This document shows positions 6,980 through 14,777 of a stretch of DNA of 18,414 bases, one piece after another. The notes below the pieces were generated by a model. It ran no database searches, had not been told where the DNA came from, and saw nothing but the letters and a program-made list of their open reading frames with translations. Source of the stretch: DASXTB01 sp036505615 (GTDB lineage: Bacteria > Acidobacteriota > UBA6911 > JACQSX01). The translations under genes were made by a program, and so were the position numbers. The stretch covers positions 1-18,414 of the forward strand of contig DASXTB010000312.1 in assembly GCA_036505615.1 (NCBI GenBank), written 5' to 3'. The stretch's first letter is position 1. Each line of letters opens with the position of its first letter.

Positions 6980-7870
6980 ATGGGCCTGTTTAAAGAACTC
7001 ACTGATGAAGAAATAGACAACCTGATAAAGCGCGGCTACGACTACGTGCAACAGGGAAGATTTGGCTTTGCCCGGCTGGAGTATCTGAAGGCATTTCACG
7101 GCGCGGAATCCTCTGGCCATCGCCTGGAAGAGATCGAAAAAATGCTCAGACAGGCCAGCCAGCGTCTTGTAGAAAAGAACCTGGAACAGTACCACAATCT
7201 AATGGAATCGGGTGACACCGCGTCTGCGGTGGAAGCTCTAAGCACCGCCCTGAGGCTTTGCGAGGAAGGGACCGAGCAATATTGCCAGTTGATGAAGATG
7301 TACCAGCTGGTCACTTCGAAGCAGCGGGCCGAGGATTTGGCCGAAGAACTCAGGATGTGGGTGGACCAGGGAGTGGAGCCCGGCGTACAATTTGCCGACA
7401 GGCATCGAAAATGGATGATGGCCCTTGCAGTCGGGAATCCTTTTGATGACCGGCTGGACCACTCCGATGACATTGTTTCAGAGGATCTGCTTCCCCTGTA
7501 CCAAAAAGTGGTGGATGAGCCAGAGAATGCTGACGCTCGTTACAACCTCGGTTTAACGCTGGCCCAGTACGGCCTGTTGAATCGGGCCACAACACAGTTT
7601 CAGAGGTACGTGGGCCTAAAGCCGAATGATCCTGAGGGGTTTTTCATTTTGGGCAATATCCTGGCCGACCGGGGTCTTTACGATGAGGCTCTGTTGGAGC
7701 TTGAGAGTGCCATTCGCTTGAACCACGGCTATCAAGGAGCGTATTTCTACATGGCCGAAATCTATGAAAAGCAAGGGGATTTAAACGAAGCTACGCGTCT
7801 TTACCGAACCGTAATCGACCTGGATCCCAAGAGTGAATTTGCCGAGGAGGCCAGGGGGCGCCTTCGCTAA
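6980..7870 (+). CDS. tetratricopeptide-repeat protein
   Basis: The 296-residue soluble protein has no signal peptide. The N-terminal half (about 1-150) is helical and charged, with irregular TPR-like helices (GYDYVQQGRFGFARLEYLKA). After a linker rich in acidic residues come three clear TPRs at about 183-216, 217-250 and 251-284, each with the Y/F-x-L-G ... A-x-x-x-Y/F pattern and the inter-repeat proline (LKPNDPEG, LDPKSE). It is probably a protein-protein scaffold in the cytoplasm. No enzyme motif is present and the partner is unknown. It is transcribed divergently from moeA; a link with molybdenum cofactor is not supported by sequence. Confidence 0.85.
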   Translation: MGLFKELTDEEIDNLIKRGYDYVQQGRFGFARLEYLKAFHGAESSGHRLEEIEKMLRQASQRLVEKNLEQYHNLMESGDTASAVEALSTALRLCEEGTEQYCQLMKMYQLVTSKQRAEDLAEELRMWVDQGVEPGVQFADRHRKWMMALAVGNPFDDRLDHSDDIVSEDLLPLYQKVVDEPENADARYNLGLTLAQYGLLNRATTQFQRYVGLKPNDPEGFFILGNILADRGLYDEALLELESAIRLNHGYQGAYFYMAEIYEKQGDLNEATRLYRTVIDLDPKSEFAEEARGRLR

Positions 7871-7872
7871 AG

Positions 7873-7927
7873 CGGACGAGAAAACCGGATTTGGCGCCCC
7901 AGACCTTTCCGCCACTCGTCCTATTTT
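7873..7927 (+). terminator. possible terminator after the TPR gene
   Basis: GGACGAG (7873-7879) pairs with CTCGTCC (7915-7921), and TGGCG (7892-7896) pairs with CGCCA (7910-7914) within it, leaving a 12-base bulge on the left. TATTTTC follows the outer stem. The geometry is imperfect, so this is only a candidate. Confidence 0.3.
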
Positions 7928-8195
7928 CATCTGCAACTTGGCCTGCGATACACCGTCCGATAATTTTGCCAGTGAGAATCATTGCCTGTATCTCGCTGTT
8001 GTGATATAGGTTGGCATTTAAAGGATTGTCCGGAAAGTCGGCGACCTTCCTGAGTCTCTCCCAGCTCTGAAGTTGCACACGGTGAATGAGAATCGGGTAT
8101 CGCTGTCCAACTTCCGTAAATTCGTCACAGCCATGAGTTTGAAACTTTTTGAGAATGGATTTCGTATAAAGCCGGTACAGGAGGCACTTTAGCGG
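7928..8195 (+). other. gap before the export operon
   Basis: The 325 bases between the TPR gene and the adaptor gene (7871-8195) hold no convincing gene on the plus strand. A long open frame runs through on the minus strand but extends into both neighbours. The only clear signal is AGGAGG at 8179-8184, 11 bases before the adaptor ATG. The AT-rich stretch around 8130-8170 may contain the operon promoter; no box is unambiguous. Confidence 0.4.
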
Positions 8196-9680
8196 ATGTC
8201 TACGAAAAAGAAAATTATTATCGGCTCGATTGCCGTCGTCGTTTTGATCGCTGCCATCATAATTAGTATCAGTGCGACGCGGAAGAACCGCGTGACGGTG
8301 CAGACAGGCAAGGTCTCCCAAAAAGAAACGCTTGAGTCCCGCGTCAATGCTTCCGGGGAGATCAGACCCAAGAATTACGTGGAGTTGCAGGCAGAAATCG
8401 TGGGCGTGATCACTCACCTTTCAGTAAAGGAGGGTGATCGGGTCAACAAGGGTGACGTGCTGCTGCGCATCGATCCGCTGCAGTCCGAAGCTGATCTCCG
8501 CGCCCAGCAGGCAAGCGTCGAGGCGCAAACTTACGACGCGTCCAACATTCAGGGCCAGATCGCGATAGCCGAAGCCAACAAGCTCCGCGACCAGGCTAAC
8601 CTCGACGCCGCGCGATCCGACTTGAAGCAGGCGGAAAATGACATGGAGCGGGCCCGTGCCAAGTTTAAGCGCTTGCAGCAACTCCACGAGGAAAACCTGC
8701 TTTCTAAGGAAGATTATGATGCCGCCAAGAACGACTTGGCGATCGTCGAGGCCAAGCTCACCTCTGCTCGGTCCGCGGTCCGAAGGGCCGAGGCTCAAGT
8801 CAACGTATCTCAGGTAACTCTCAGGCAGGCGCAGCAGCAACACCACGCCACTCTCAGCCGGTTAAGCGAGGGGAAGGCCATGCTGTTCAAAACCCAGGAT
8901 CTCCTTTCCAAAACGGTGTTGCGTTCGCCGTTGACCGGAGTGATCACCAAGTTGAATGTGGAAGCAGGTGAGCGCGCCGTTCCAGGAACGTTGAACAATC
9001 CGTCAGCCACCTTGATGATAATCGCAGACTTGTCGGTCATCGAAGCAGAGATTAAGGTGGATGAGACGGACATCGTGCACGTGAAAGTCGGCCAACTCGC
9101 TAAGGTCACCGTCGACGCGCTTCAGGACACGCCGCTGAAGGGAGTAGTCACGGAGGTCGGCAGCAGCGCGCTTCAAACGGGTACGCTCTCGTCGCAGCAA
9201 CAGCAGCAATCAACCCAGCAAGCAGCAAAGGATTTTAAAGTAGTGGTGCAGTTGACCGATCCACCGGCGTCGCTGCGCCCGGGGCTTTCCGCCACGGCGG
9301 AGATCACCACGGCGACAAAACACAATGTGCTGACCGTGCCCATACAGGCGCTCACGATTCGTGAAGTGGATGTCGATGGAAAGGGGAACTACCTGCCCCC
9401 AAAACGTGGTGATAAGTCCGGAGTGGTCAGTGCCAACAGCGGCGTAAAAACGAAGAAGAAGGAACTACAGGGCGTGTTTGTTGTCTCCAAAGATGGCAAG
9501 GCTGTCTTTCGACCCGTAGAAACAGGAATCACGGGTCAAACCGACATTGAAGTGAAAAACGGTCTCTCCAGCAGCGAGGAAATCGTAACCGGCAGCTACA
9601 AGACACTGCGCAGCCTGAAGGACGGCGACGCCGTAAAGATTGACAATAGCACCAAGGCAAAGACGGAAGAGAAGAGTTAG
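8196..9680 (+). CDS. MacA/HlyD-type periplasmic adaptor (membrane fusion protein)
   Basis: The 494-residue adaptor links an inner-membrane ABC exporter to an outer-membrane channel. A single N-terminal membrane anchor (residues 6-27, KIIIGSIAVVVLIAAIIISI) is followed by the first lipoyl half (VELQAEIVGVITHLSVKEGD). A long alpha-helical hairpin spans about 98-240, longer than I would expect for E. coli MacA. The second lipoyl half is TVLRSPLTGVITKLNVEAGE, followed by beta-barrel and membrane-proximal domains. A Q-rich stretch near residues 333-347 and a Lys/Gly-rich insertion near 395-425 interrupt the distal domains. ATG 8196 has AGGAGG upstream. The ATPase gene follows after 3 bases. No TolC-like gene is in the window, so the outer channel must be encoded elsewhere. 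Confidence 0.9.
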   Translation: MSTKKKIIIGSIAVVVLIAAIIISISATRKNRVTVQTGKVSQKETLESRVNASGEIRPKNYVELQAEIVGVITHLSVKEGDRVNKGDVLLRIDPLQSEADLRAQQASVEAQTYDASNIQGQIAIAEANKLRDQANLDAARSDLKQAENDMERARAKFKRLQQLHEENLLSKEDYDAAKNDLAIVEAKLTSARSAVRRAEAQVNVSQVTLRQAQQQHHATLSRLSEGKAMLFKTQDLLSKTVLRSPLTGVITKLNVEAGERAVPGTLNNPSATLMIIADLSVIEAEIKVDETDIVHVKVGQLAKVTVDALQDTPLKGVVTEVGSSALQTGTLSSQQQQQSTQQAAKDFKVVVQLTDPPASLRPGLSATAEITTATKHNVLTVPIQALTIREVDVDGKGNYLPPKRGDKSGVVSANSGVKTKKKELQGVFVVSKDGKAVFRPVETGITGQTDIEVKNGLSSSEEIVTGSYKTLRSLKDGDAVKIDNSTKAKTEEKS

Positions 9681-9683
9681 AAC

Positions 9684-10379
9684 GTGAACGAAAATCACAG
9701 TTTGATCCATACAGAAGACCTGTGGAAGACTTACGAGATGGGGGCGGAACAAATCCATGCCCTGAAAGGTGTCACTTTTGACATAAAGCCAAATGAATAC
9801 GTGGCCATCATGGGCCCTAGTGGTTCCGGAAAATCAACATTGATGAACCTGATTGGTTGTCTGGATACTCCCTCGAAGGGGAAATATCTGCTCAACAACA
9901 AGCTCGTAAGCGAGATGGACGACGACGAGTTGGCCTATATTCGCAACAAGGAAATCGGCTTCGTGTTCCAGACTTTCAATCTGCTGGCGCGGGCAACCGC
10001 GCTGCATAATGTGGAGCTTCCCCTGATATACAACGGAACTCCTCCAGCGGAGCGAAAAGAGCGCGCCAAGGAAGCCCTCAGACAGGTGGAACTGGAAGAC
10101 CGGATGAATCACAAGCCCAACGAACTGTCGGGCGGTCAGCGCCAGCGCGTGGCCGTCGCGCGCGCCCTGGTCAACCGGCCCTCGATCATTCTGGCCGACG
10201 AGCCTACGGGAAACCTCGATACGCAGACCGGTAACGAGATCATGGCGCTGTTCGAGCGCCTGCATGAATCAGGGAACACCATCATTCTGGTGACGCACGA
10301 ACATGACGTCGCCGAGCATGCCCATCGGATTATTTCCATCCGTGACGGCCAGATTGAGCATGACGTGGTGAAGCACTAA
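9684..10379 (+). CDS. ABC exporter ATPase, MacB/LolD type
   Basis: The 231-residue nucleotide-binding protein has Walker A GPSGSGKS (44-51), Q-loop Q96 in FVFQTFNLL, signature LSGGQ (148-152), Walker B IILADEP (168-174, catalytic E173), D-loop GNLD and H205 in ILVTHEHDVA. The overall pattern is that of the MacB/LolD/FtsE group, which drives mechanotransmission-type transporters rather than classical membrane-crossing pumps. The start is GTG 9684, 3 bases after the adaptor stop, with a purine-rich stretch upstream; translation is probably coupled. In E. coli MacB this domain is fused to the permease, whereas here it is separate and serves the two permeases encoded downstream. Confidence 0.94.
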   Translation: MNENHSLIHTEDLWKTYEMGAEQIHALKGVTFDIKPNEYVAIMGPSGSGKSTLMNLIGCLDTPSKGKYLLNNKLVSEMDDDELAYIRNKEIGFVFQTFNLLARATALHNVELPLIYNGTPPAERKERAKEALRQVELEDRMNHKPNELSGGQRQRVAVARALVNRPSIILADEPTGNLDTQTGNEIMALFERLHESGNTIILVTHEHDVAEHAHRIISIRDGQIEHDVVKH

Positions 10380-10385
10380 ATCTAA

Positions 10386-10613
10386 GTCTCGAGTTTCGGG
10401 TTTCGAGTCTCGGGGTTCAAATAGCAAAAATCGAGACCCAGCCCGGATTATTCACCGAAGAGACCTAGCGGCAGGGCCGCAACCAAAACGTTAGAGACAC
10501 GGGGACACGGGGACTCGGCGAGCGTACAAATCTTTGCGGCCCGTAAGGAATTTAATGGTTAGCATTGCAGAGATAGACTCAAGACTCGAGACTCGAGACC
10601 CGCAACTCGAGAC
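10386..10613. repeat. inverted word-repeat element between ATPase and first permease
   Basis: The arms at 10386-10412 and 10587-10613 are reverse complements at 25 of 27 positions and consist of TCGAGTC/TCGGGT words. An inner pair GGGCCGCAA (10474-10482) and TTGCGGCCC (10534-10542) is perfect. Between these lies GACACGGGGACACGGGGACT (10496-10515), a word shared with the hairpin at 11923-12001, and GGATTATTCA (10446-10455), shared with the edge of the element at 17958-18145. The permease ATG at 10621 is 7 bases beyond the right arm, with no ordinary ribosome-binding site. Confidence 0.65.
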
Positions 10614-10620
10614 TTTTTAA

Positions 10621-11916
10621 ATGAACTCCCTAGCCAAATCCCAGTCATTGCTTCTGCCTTCGAAGAGGAACCTGTCTGCCGGCGAGCACACGGGCATGGC
10701 TCTGGTAGACGGGCTGAAGATCGCCGTCTCTTCGCTGCGGGCCAATAAGCTGCGCACCTTCCTCACGCTGCTGGGTGTGATCATCGGTATCGCCTCCATC
10801 ATCGCCGTCATTTCCATAATTGAGGGTCTAAACACCTATTGGCAGGAGAAGGTAGCCGACCTGGGCGCCAACGTATTTACCATCGAGCAGTTTGGAATTA
10901 TCACTTCGCGTCAGGAGTGGCTGGACGCCGTGAAGAGAAACAGAGAGCTCTACCTGGACGACTACTACGCCGTCAAGCGGCAGGCTACAGCCGCCCAGGA
11001 TGTGGGAGTTCGAATCGGCACCAACCAGCAGGTTGGTTACGGCAACCAGAAGCTGACCGACACGCGGGTTGTGGGGATGACGGCGAATATGATCGAGATT
11101 CAGAAGATGAGCGTTGACCAGGGGCGGTTCTTCACGGTCCAGGAAGAGGAGCGCAGTGCTCCTGTTGTGTTTATCGGCACCGATGTGCGTGACAATCTCT
11201 TTCAAGGCGTTGACCCGGTGGGGAAGATACTCAAAATAGGAGGTCTGAATTACCTCATCGTGGGGATAGCTGAAAAACAGGGGTCCGTTTTTGGTAATTC
11301 GCAGGACAATTTCGCCTACATCCCCCTGGGCCTCTTTCAGAAGACTTACGGATTGCGCCGCAGCATCTCCATTTATGTAAAGGCTAAAGACCCCAGGAGC
11401 ATGGACGAAGCAATGGACCAGGCGCGCCTGGTGCTGCGCGCACGGCGCCATCTGAGGTTTAAAGACAAAGACAACTTCGGATTCGTTACATCGGAAGGGA
11501 TCAACACTGTCTTTGAGAATCTGACCAAAATTATTTTCACCGTGGCGATCTTCGTCGTTGGAATCTCTTTGGTGGTGGGCGGAATTGTTATCATGAACAT
11601 CATGCTTGTTGCGGTCATTGAGCGGACCAAGGAGGTTGGTGTGCGCAAGGCCGTCGGCGCGCGCCATGCCGATATCATGAAGCAGTTTCTTATTGAATCG
11701 GTGATTCTCTGCTGTATCGGCGGTTTCATCGGAGTGGCACTGGCATGGACTATTTCTTATACAATCGCGAATGCCACGCCCCTGCCTTCACAGTTTCCGC
11801 TTTGGGCTCCCATTCTTTCTGTCGCGCTCTGCTCCATTATCGGTATCTTTTTTGGAATCTATCCCGCGCGAAAAGCTGCAAAGCTGGATCCGATTGAAGC
11901 GCTGAGGGCGGAGTGA
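10621..11916 (+). CDS. MacB-like ABC permease (first copy)
   Basis: The 431-residue inner-membrane permease has MacB/FtsX topology. TM1 is at about 46-67 (LRTFLTLLGVIIGIASIIAV), followed by a large periplasmic MacB_PCD-like domain at about 68-300. TM2 (305-332), TM3 (358-382) and TM4 (395-415) follow, and the family's closing motif is YPARKAAKLDPIEALRAE. The ERTKEVGVRKAVGAR coupling loop that contacts the ATPase is at 334-348. ATG 10621 follows a repeat arm with no Shine-Dalgarno motif; the in-frame ATG at 10696 (MALVDGLKIAVSSLR) fits the family start better, so residues 1-25 may be untranslated. It likely pairs with the second permease as a heterodimer. Confidence 0.9.
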   Translation: MNSLAKSQSLLLPSKRNLSAGEHTGMALVDGLKIAVSSLRANKLRTFLTLLGVIIGIASIIAVISIIEGLNTYWQEKVADLGANVFTIEQFGIITSRQEWLDAVKRNRELYLDDYYAVKRQATAAQDVGVRIGTNQQVGYGNQKLTDTRVVGMTANMIEIQKMSVDQGRFFTVQEEERSAPVVFIGTDVRDNLFQGVDPVGKILKIGGLNYLIVGIAEKQGSVFGNSQDNFAYIPLGLFQKTYGLRRSISIYVKAKDPRSMDEAMDQARLVLRARRHLRFKDKDNFGFVTSEGINTVFENLTKIIFTVAIFVVGISLVVGGIVIMNIMLVAVIERTKEVGVRKAVGARHADIMKQFLIESVILCCIGGFIGVALAWTISYTIANATPLPSQFPLWAPILSVALCSIIGIFFGIYPARKAAKLDPIEALRAE

Positions 11917-11922
11917 AGAACC

Positions 11923-12001
11923 GACGCGGCGACTCGGGGACACGGGGACACGGCGAAAAAATATCCTTCACCGTGTCGCCGCGTCGCTCAGTCCCCGCGT
12001 C
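11923..12001. repeat. hairpin between the two permease genes, built of GGGGACACG words
   Basis: The segments 11923-11956 and 11968-12001 pair at about 26 of 34 positions around an 11-base A/T-rich loop (11957-11967). The left arm has the tandem GGGGACACGGGGACACGG, which recurs within 10496-10515. The hairpin fills most of the 107-base gap between permease stop (11916) and next start (12024). It may adjust relative expression of the two subunits or protect mRNA ends (inference). No T-run follows, so a terminator is unlikely. Confidence 0.6.
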
Positions 12002-12023
12002 CTGAAGTTGATCGCGCGACTTT

Positions 12024-13265
12024 ATGAACTTAAACAGTCTCAAAGAGAACACGCTCCTGGCGCTTGACACGCTGCGCCAGCACAAGTTCCGAACCTTCCT
12101 TACTGTGCTGGGTGTTTTCATCGGCGTATTTATCATTATCGGCGTAGCGTCAGTCCTGAATGGATTTCGCCAGAGCGTGATCGACCAGGTGGAATCGTTT
12201 GGAACAAGGAATGTCTATATCTATCGCTTTCCGCTCTTTCAAACCGGGCGGCTCCCTCCAGAAGTACGTCAGCGCAAGCCGTTGACGCTGGATGACGCCT
12301 GGGCTATCCGCGACCTCTGCCCCTCGGTGGCCTATGTCTCTCCAGGCCTGCAGAAGTTCTTTCCCCCGCCGACGGCCAAGTACCGCGATCGAGAGCTGCA
12401 AAACACTTTTTTCCGAGCGTATTTTCCGGAATCAGAAATGGTCGGTAACATCAAGTTGTCCGACGGCCGTTACTTCTCTGCCGCCGAGAACGAGCACGCA
12501 GCCGAAGTGTGCGTGATCGGCTCCAACGTGGTCGATGGATTGTTTCCGCATACCAATCCCATCGACAAGGAGATCATCCTCGACGGCAAGAAATTTCGAG
12601 TGATTGGAACTCAAGAGAAGCACACCGCCGGACCTTTCGGCGATGACAGGGCCGATGACCTGATTATTATTCCCTACAAGGCTTTTAAGAAGACCTACCC
12701 GACTTGGGACGATCATTTCATCGCGGTGCAGGCCAAGGAAGGGCAGTTGGATCAGGCGATAGATCAGATCACCCAGGTGCTCCGGCGAAGAAGAAATGTC
12801 AAATACAACGATCCCAATAATTTCGACATTGGGACGGCGCAAACCATCATTCAGACATTCGACCAGATTACCTTTGCGGTGCTGGCCGTGATGGTGGCTA
12901 TCTCGTCGGTGGCATTTCTTGTGGGCGGCGTCGGCGTGATGAACATCATGCTGGTTTCTGTCACCGAGCGCACCAGAGAGATCGGCATCCGCAAGGCGAT
13001 CGGCGCGCGGCGCAGCGACATCGTGTGGCAGTTTCTTACCGAAGCCATGGCTCTCACTGGAGCCGGCGGCGTTCTCGGAATTCTTTTTGGGATGCTGCTT
13101 GCTTTCCTGATCAATAGGCTGATTCCCAACCTGCCTGCAGTCGTCCCCCCCTGGGCAATAGCGTTTGGTTTTGCCGGATCGGTCAGCGTCGGTCTCTTCT
13201 TTGGAATTTGGCCGGCGGCTAAGGCGGCCAAGCTGGACCCGATCGAAGCGCTTCGCTACGAGTGA
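12024..13265 (+). CDS. MacB-like ABC permease (second copy)
   Basis: The 413-residue paralogue of the preceding permease has the same plan: TM1 at about 24-46 (FRTFLTVLGVFIGVFIIIGV), a periplasmic domain to about 280, a three-helix C-terminal bundle, the ERTREIGIRKAIGARRSD loop, and the end PAAKAAKLDPIEALRYE. The periplasmic domains of the two copies differ strongly, while the TM and loop regions are alike, which fits a heterodimer fed by one adaptor and one ATPase. ATG 12024 lies 22 bases after a hairpin and has no strong ribosome-binding site. The stop codon is part of a perfect hairpin shared with the convergent gene at 13272. Confidence 0.92.
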   Translation: MNLNSLKENTLLALDTLRQHKFRTFLTVLGVFIGVFIIIGVASVLNGFRQSVIDQVESFGTRNVYIYRFPLFQTGRLPPEVRQRKPLTLDDAWAIRDLCPSVAYVSPGLQKFFPPPTAKYRDRELQNTFFRAYFPESEMVGNIKLSDGRYFSAAENEHAAEVCVIGSNVVDGLFPHTNPIDKEIILDGKKFRVIGTQEKHTAGPFGDDRADDLIIIPYKAFKKTYPTWDDHFIAVQAKEGQLDQAIDQITQVLRRRRNVKYNDPNNFDIGTAQTIIQTFDQITFAVLAVMVAISSVAFLVGGVGVMNIMLVSVTERTREIGIRKAIGARRSDIVWQFLTEAMALTGAGGVLGILFGMLLAFLINRLIPNLPAVVPPWAIAFGFAGSVSVGLFFGIWPAAKAAKLDPIEALRYE

Positions 13266-13278
13266 GAAGACTCACTCG
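13259..13278. terminator. perfect hairpin spanning two convergent stop codons
   Basis: CGAGTGAG (13259-13266), loop AAGA, CTCACTCG (13271-13278) gives an 8-bp perfect stem. It contains the permease stop TGA (13263-13265) and, on the other strand, the stop of the small gene (13272-13274). It is well placed as a bidirectional terminator or RNA end protector, but no T-run follows on either strand. Confidence 0.5.
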
Positions 13279-13556
13279 CAACTTACGTCCACCTGATATC
13301 CTTTTTTCTGCAGTTCCTTAATAAACTCGCAGAACTGCTTGACTGTTTCGCGCGCTTCGTCGGACATGGAGGTGATCCCCTTGATCCGCACTATATAGGG
13401 AAGGACAATCCCTTTCGCGTATGCCTGGGAAATACTGCGATCGACCGCCTCCAGGTCATATTGACCTGATACAGAGCTATCGAAAGACCTGAAGAATGCA
13501 TCGTAGAAATCTTTCTCATTTTTCCACTCTGTTCCTTCTAGGATGATCTCCCTCAT
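13272..13556 (-). CDS. small hypothetical protein, possibly barstar-like
   Basis: The 94-residue acidic protein starts MREIILEGTEWKNEKDFYDAF. The predicted order is strand, helix (KDFYDAFFRSF), helix (YDLEAVDRSISQAY), strand (LPYIVRIKG), long helix (ARETVKQFCEFIKELQKKG), strand (YQVDVSCE). The opening strand-helix with a KDFYDA motif and the closing helix-strand resemble barstar-family RNase inhibitors, but the conserved tryptophans are absent, so this is only a fold guess. ATG 13556 lies 4 bases after the stop of the upstream ABC ATPase with no obvious ribosome-binding site, suggesting translational coupling. No partner RNase gene is beside it. Confidence 0.7.
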   Translation of the reverse strand: MREIILEGTEWKNEKDFYDAFFRSFDSSVSGQYDLEAVDRSISQAYAKGIVLPYIVRIKGITSMSDEARETVKQFCEFIKELQKKGYQVDVSCE

Positions 13557-13560
13557 GTCG

Positions 13561-14595
13561 TTATTGGCGTTTGACCACCTCATGATGCAGAAAACAGGCG
13601 ACTTTGTGTCCCGGTTGCACTTCAACCAGGTCAGGTTCCCATTGCCGGCATTTGTCCATGACGTCAGGGCAACGCGTGTGGAAGTGGCAGCCGGGCGGGG
13701 GATTCGATGCGCTGGGCACCTCGCCTTTGGCTTCTTTTCTTTCTTTGTGCACGGCAGGATCCGGCTCCGGAACGGCAGCCAGAAGGAGTTGCGTATAAGG
13801 ATGCAACGGCTTTTCGAATAGCATTTCGCTGGGCGCTTCTTCCACAATTTTTCCCAGATACATCACCGCGACGCGGTGGCAGATGTGGCGGATAACCGGT
13901 AGGCCATGCGAAATGAAAAGAAAAGTGAGATGAAATTTCTCTTGCAGCTCGTCTAGCAGGTTCACAATCTGAGCTTGAATGGAGACATCCAGTGAAGATA
14001 CCGGTTCATCGGCCACGATGAACTTTGGCCCTGAAGCCAGAGCGCGGGCAATACCGATGCGCTGCCGCTGGCCGCCGCTGAATTCATGTGGATAGCGCCG
14101 TGCGTCCGCCGGTTCCAGGCCCACTAGTCGCAGCAATTCAGCGACTCGCTGCTTTCGCTCCGCCTTGCTCCCCATCCGGTGAATAATCAACGGCTCTTCG
14201 ATAGCTGACCCGATGCGCATGCGCGGATTTAAGGATGAGTAGGGGTCTTGGAAAATGATTTGCATGTCACGGCGCTTTTTCCGCAGCCGGCCAGAATCCA
14301 AGGACAGCAAGTCCTCGCCATCCAGCTCGATGCGCCCATCCGTCGGCTCAATAAGACGCAGTACGCAGCGTCCCAATGTGGATTTCCCACACCCGGATTC
14401 GCCCACCAACCCCATTGTTTCCGATACCTGAACTTCCAGGCTGACATCATCGACGGCCTTGACGGTGCTGCCGCCCTTCTTAAACAGTCCTGTGCCGCCG
14501 GTGAAGTACTTCTTCAAGTGGCTGATTCTTAAAAGCGGGTCCCGGGTCTTAGAAAACAGGTCTCGGCTCTCGGGTTCCGGGTCTCGGATTGACAT
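13561..14595 (-). CDS. peptide ABC importer ATPase, OppF/DppF type
   Basis: This 344-residue cytoplasmic ATPase powers oligopeptide or dipeptide uptake together with an OppD/DppD partner. Walker A is GESGCGKST (65-73), Q-loop FQDPYSSLNPR (Q116), signature FSGGQ (172-176), Walker B FIVADEP (192-198), D-loop SSLD. The C-terminal oligopeptide extension is present (LHPYTQLLLAAVP and the Cys motif GCHFHTRCP...DKC). The switch histidine H230 is followed by G where the family nearly always has D (SHG not SHD). Residues 3-20 (IRDPEPESRDLFSKTRDP) are translated TCGGGTT/TCTCGG word repeat; real homology begins at LLRISHLKKYF. No in-frame alternative ATG or GTG lies nearer. Permease and binding-protein genes are absent from the window. 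Confidence 0.92.
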   Translation of the reverse strand: MSIRDPEPESRDLFSKTRDPLLRISHLKKYFTGGTGLFKKGGSTVKAVDDVSLEVQVSETMGLVGESGCGKSTLGRCVLRLIEPTDGRIELDGEDLLSLDSGRLRKKRRDMQIIFQDPYSSLNPRMRIGSAIEEPLIIHRMGSKAERKQRVAELLRLVGLEPADARRYPHEFSGGQRQRIGIARALASGPKFIVADEPVSSLDVSIQAQIVNLLDELQEKFHLTFLFISHGLPVIRHICHRVAVMYLGKIVEEAPSEMLFEKPLHPYTQLLLAAVPEPDPAVHKERKEAKGEVPSASNPPPGCHFHTRCPDVMDKCRQWEPDLVEVQPGHKVACFLHHEVVKRQ

Positions 14596-14775
14596 GTTTT
14601 AACTCAGACTCAGCCGGTAAGTATAGCTCCCCATCATTCAGCATCCCATCAACTAACCCCGTTTGGATCCGAAACCTGGAACCCGGCGGCGAAGCAACTC
14701 GAGACTCGGAACCCGAGACCCGGAACCCGACACCCGGCACCCGACAACTGACACCCGACACCTGCAACCCGCGAG
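14536..14775. repeat. inverted word-repeat element at the OppD-OppF type gene junction
   Basis: TCGGGTTCCGGGTCTCGG at 14570-14587 has a perfect 18-bp reverse complement at 14713-14730. The right side extends into a tandem of CCCGACAC, CCCGGCAC and CCGAGACC words to about 14775, which makes up most of the 182-base gap. The left side is inside the coding region for residues 3-20 of the OppF-type ATPase, and the start codon (14593-14595) lies just inside the left arm. Confidence 0.65.
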
Positions 14776-14777
14776 TT

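Noticed and set aside
7791..8417. Long open frame on the minus strand across the gap before the adaptor gene (208 residues, with natural-looking segments such as LQSWERLRKVADFPDNPLNA)
   Set aside because: Both ends lie inside confidently assigned plus-strand genes. There is no start codon with a ribosome-binding site near the gap, and no family is recognised. A decayed gene in the gap cannot be fully excluded.
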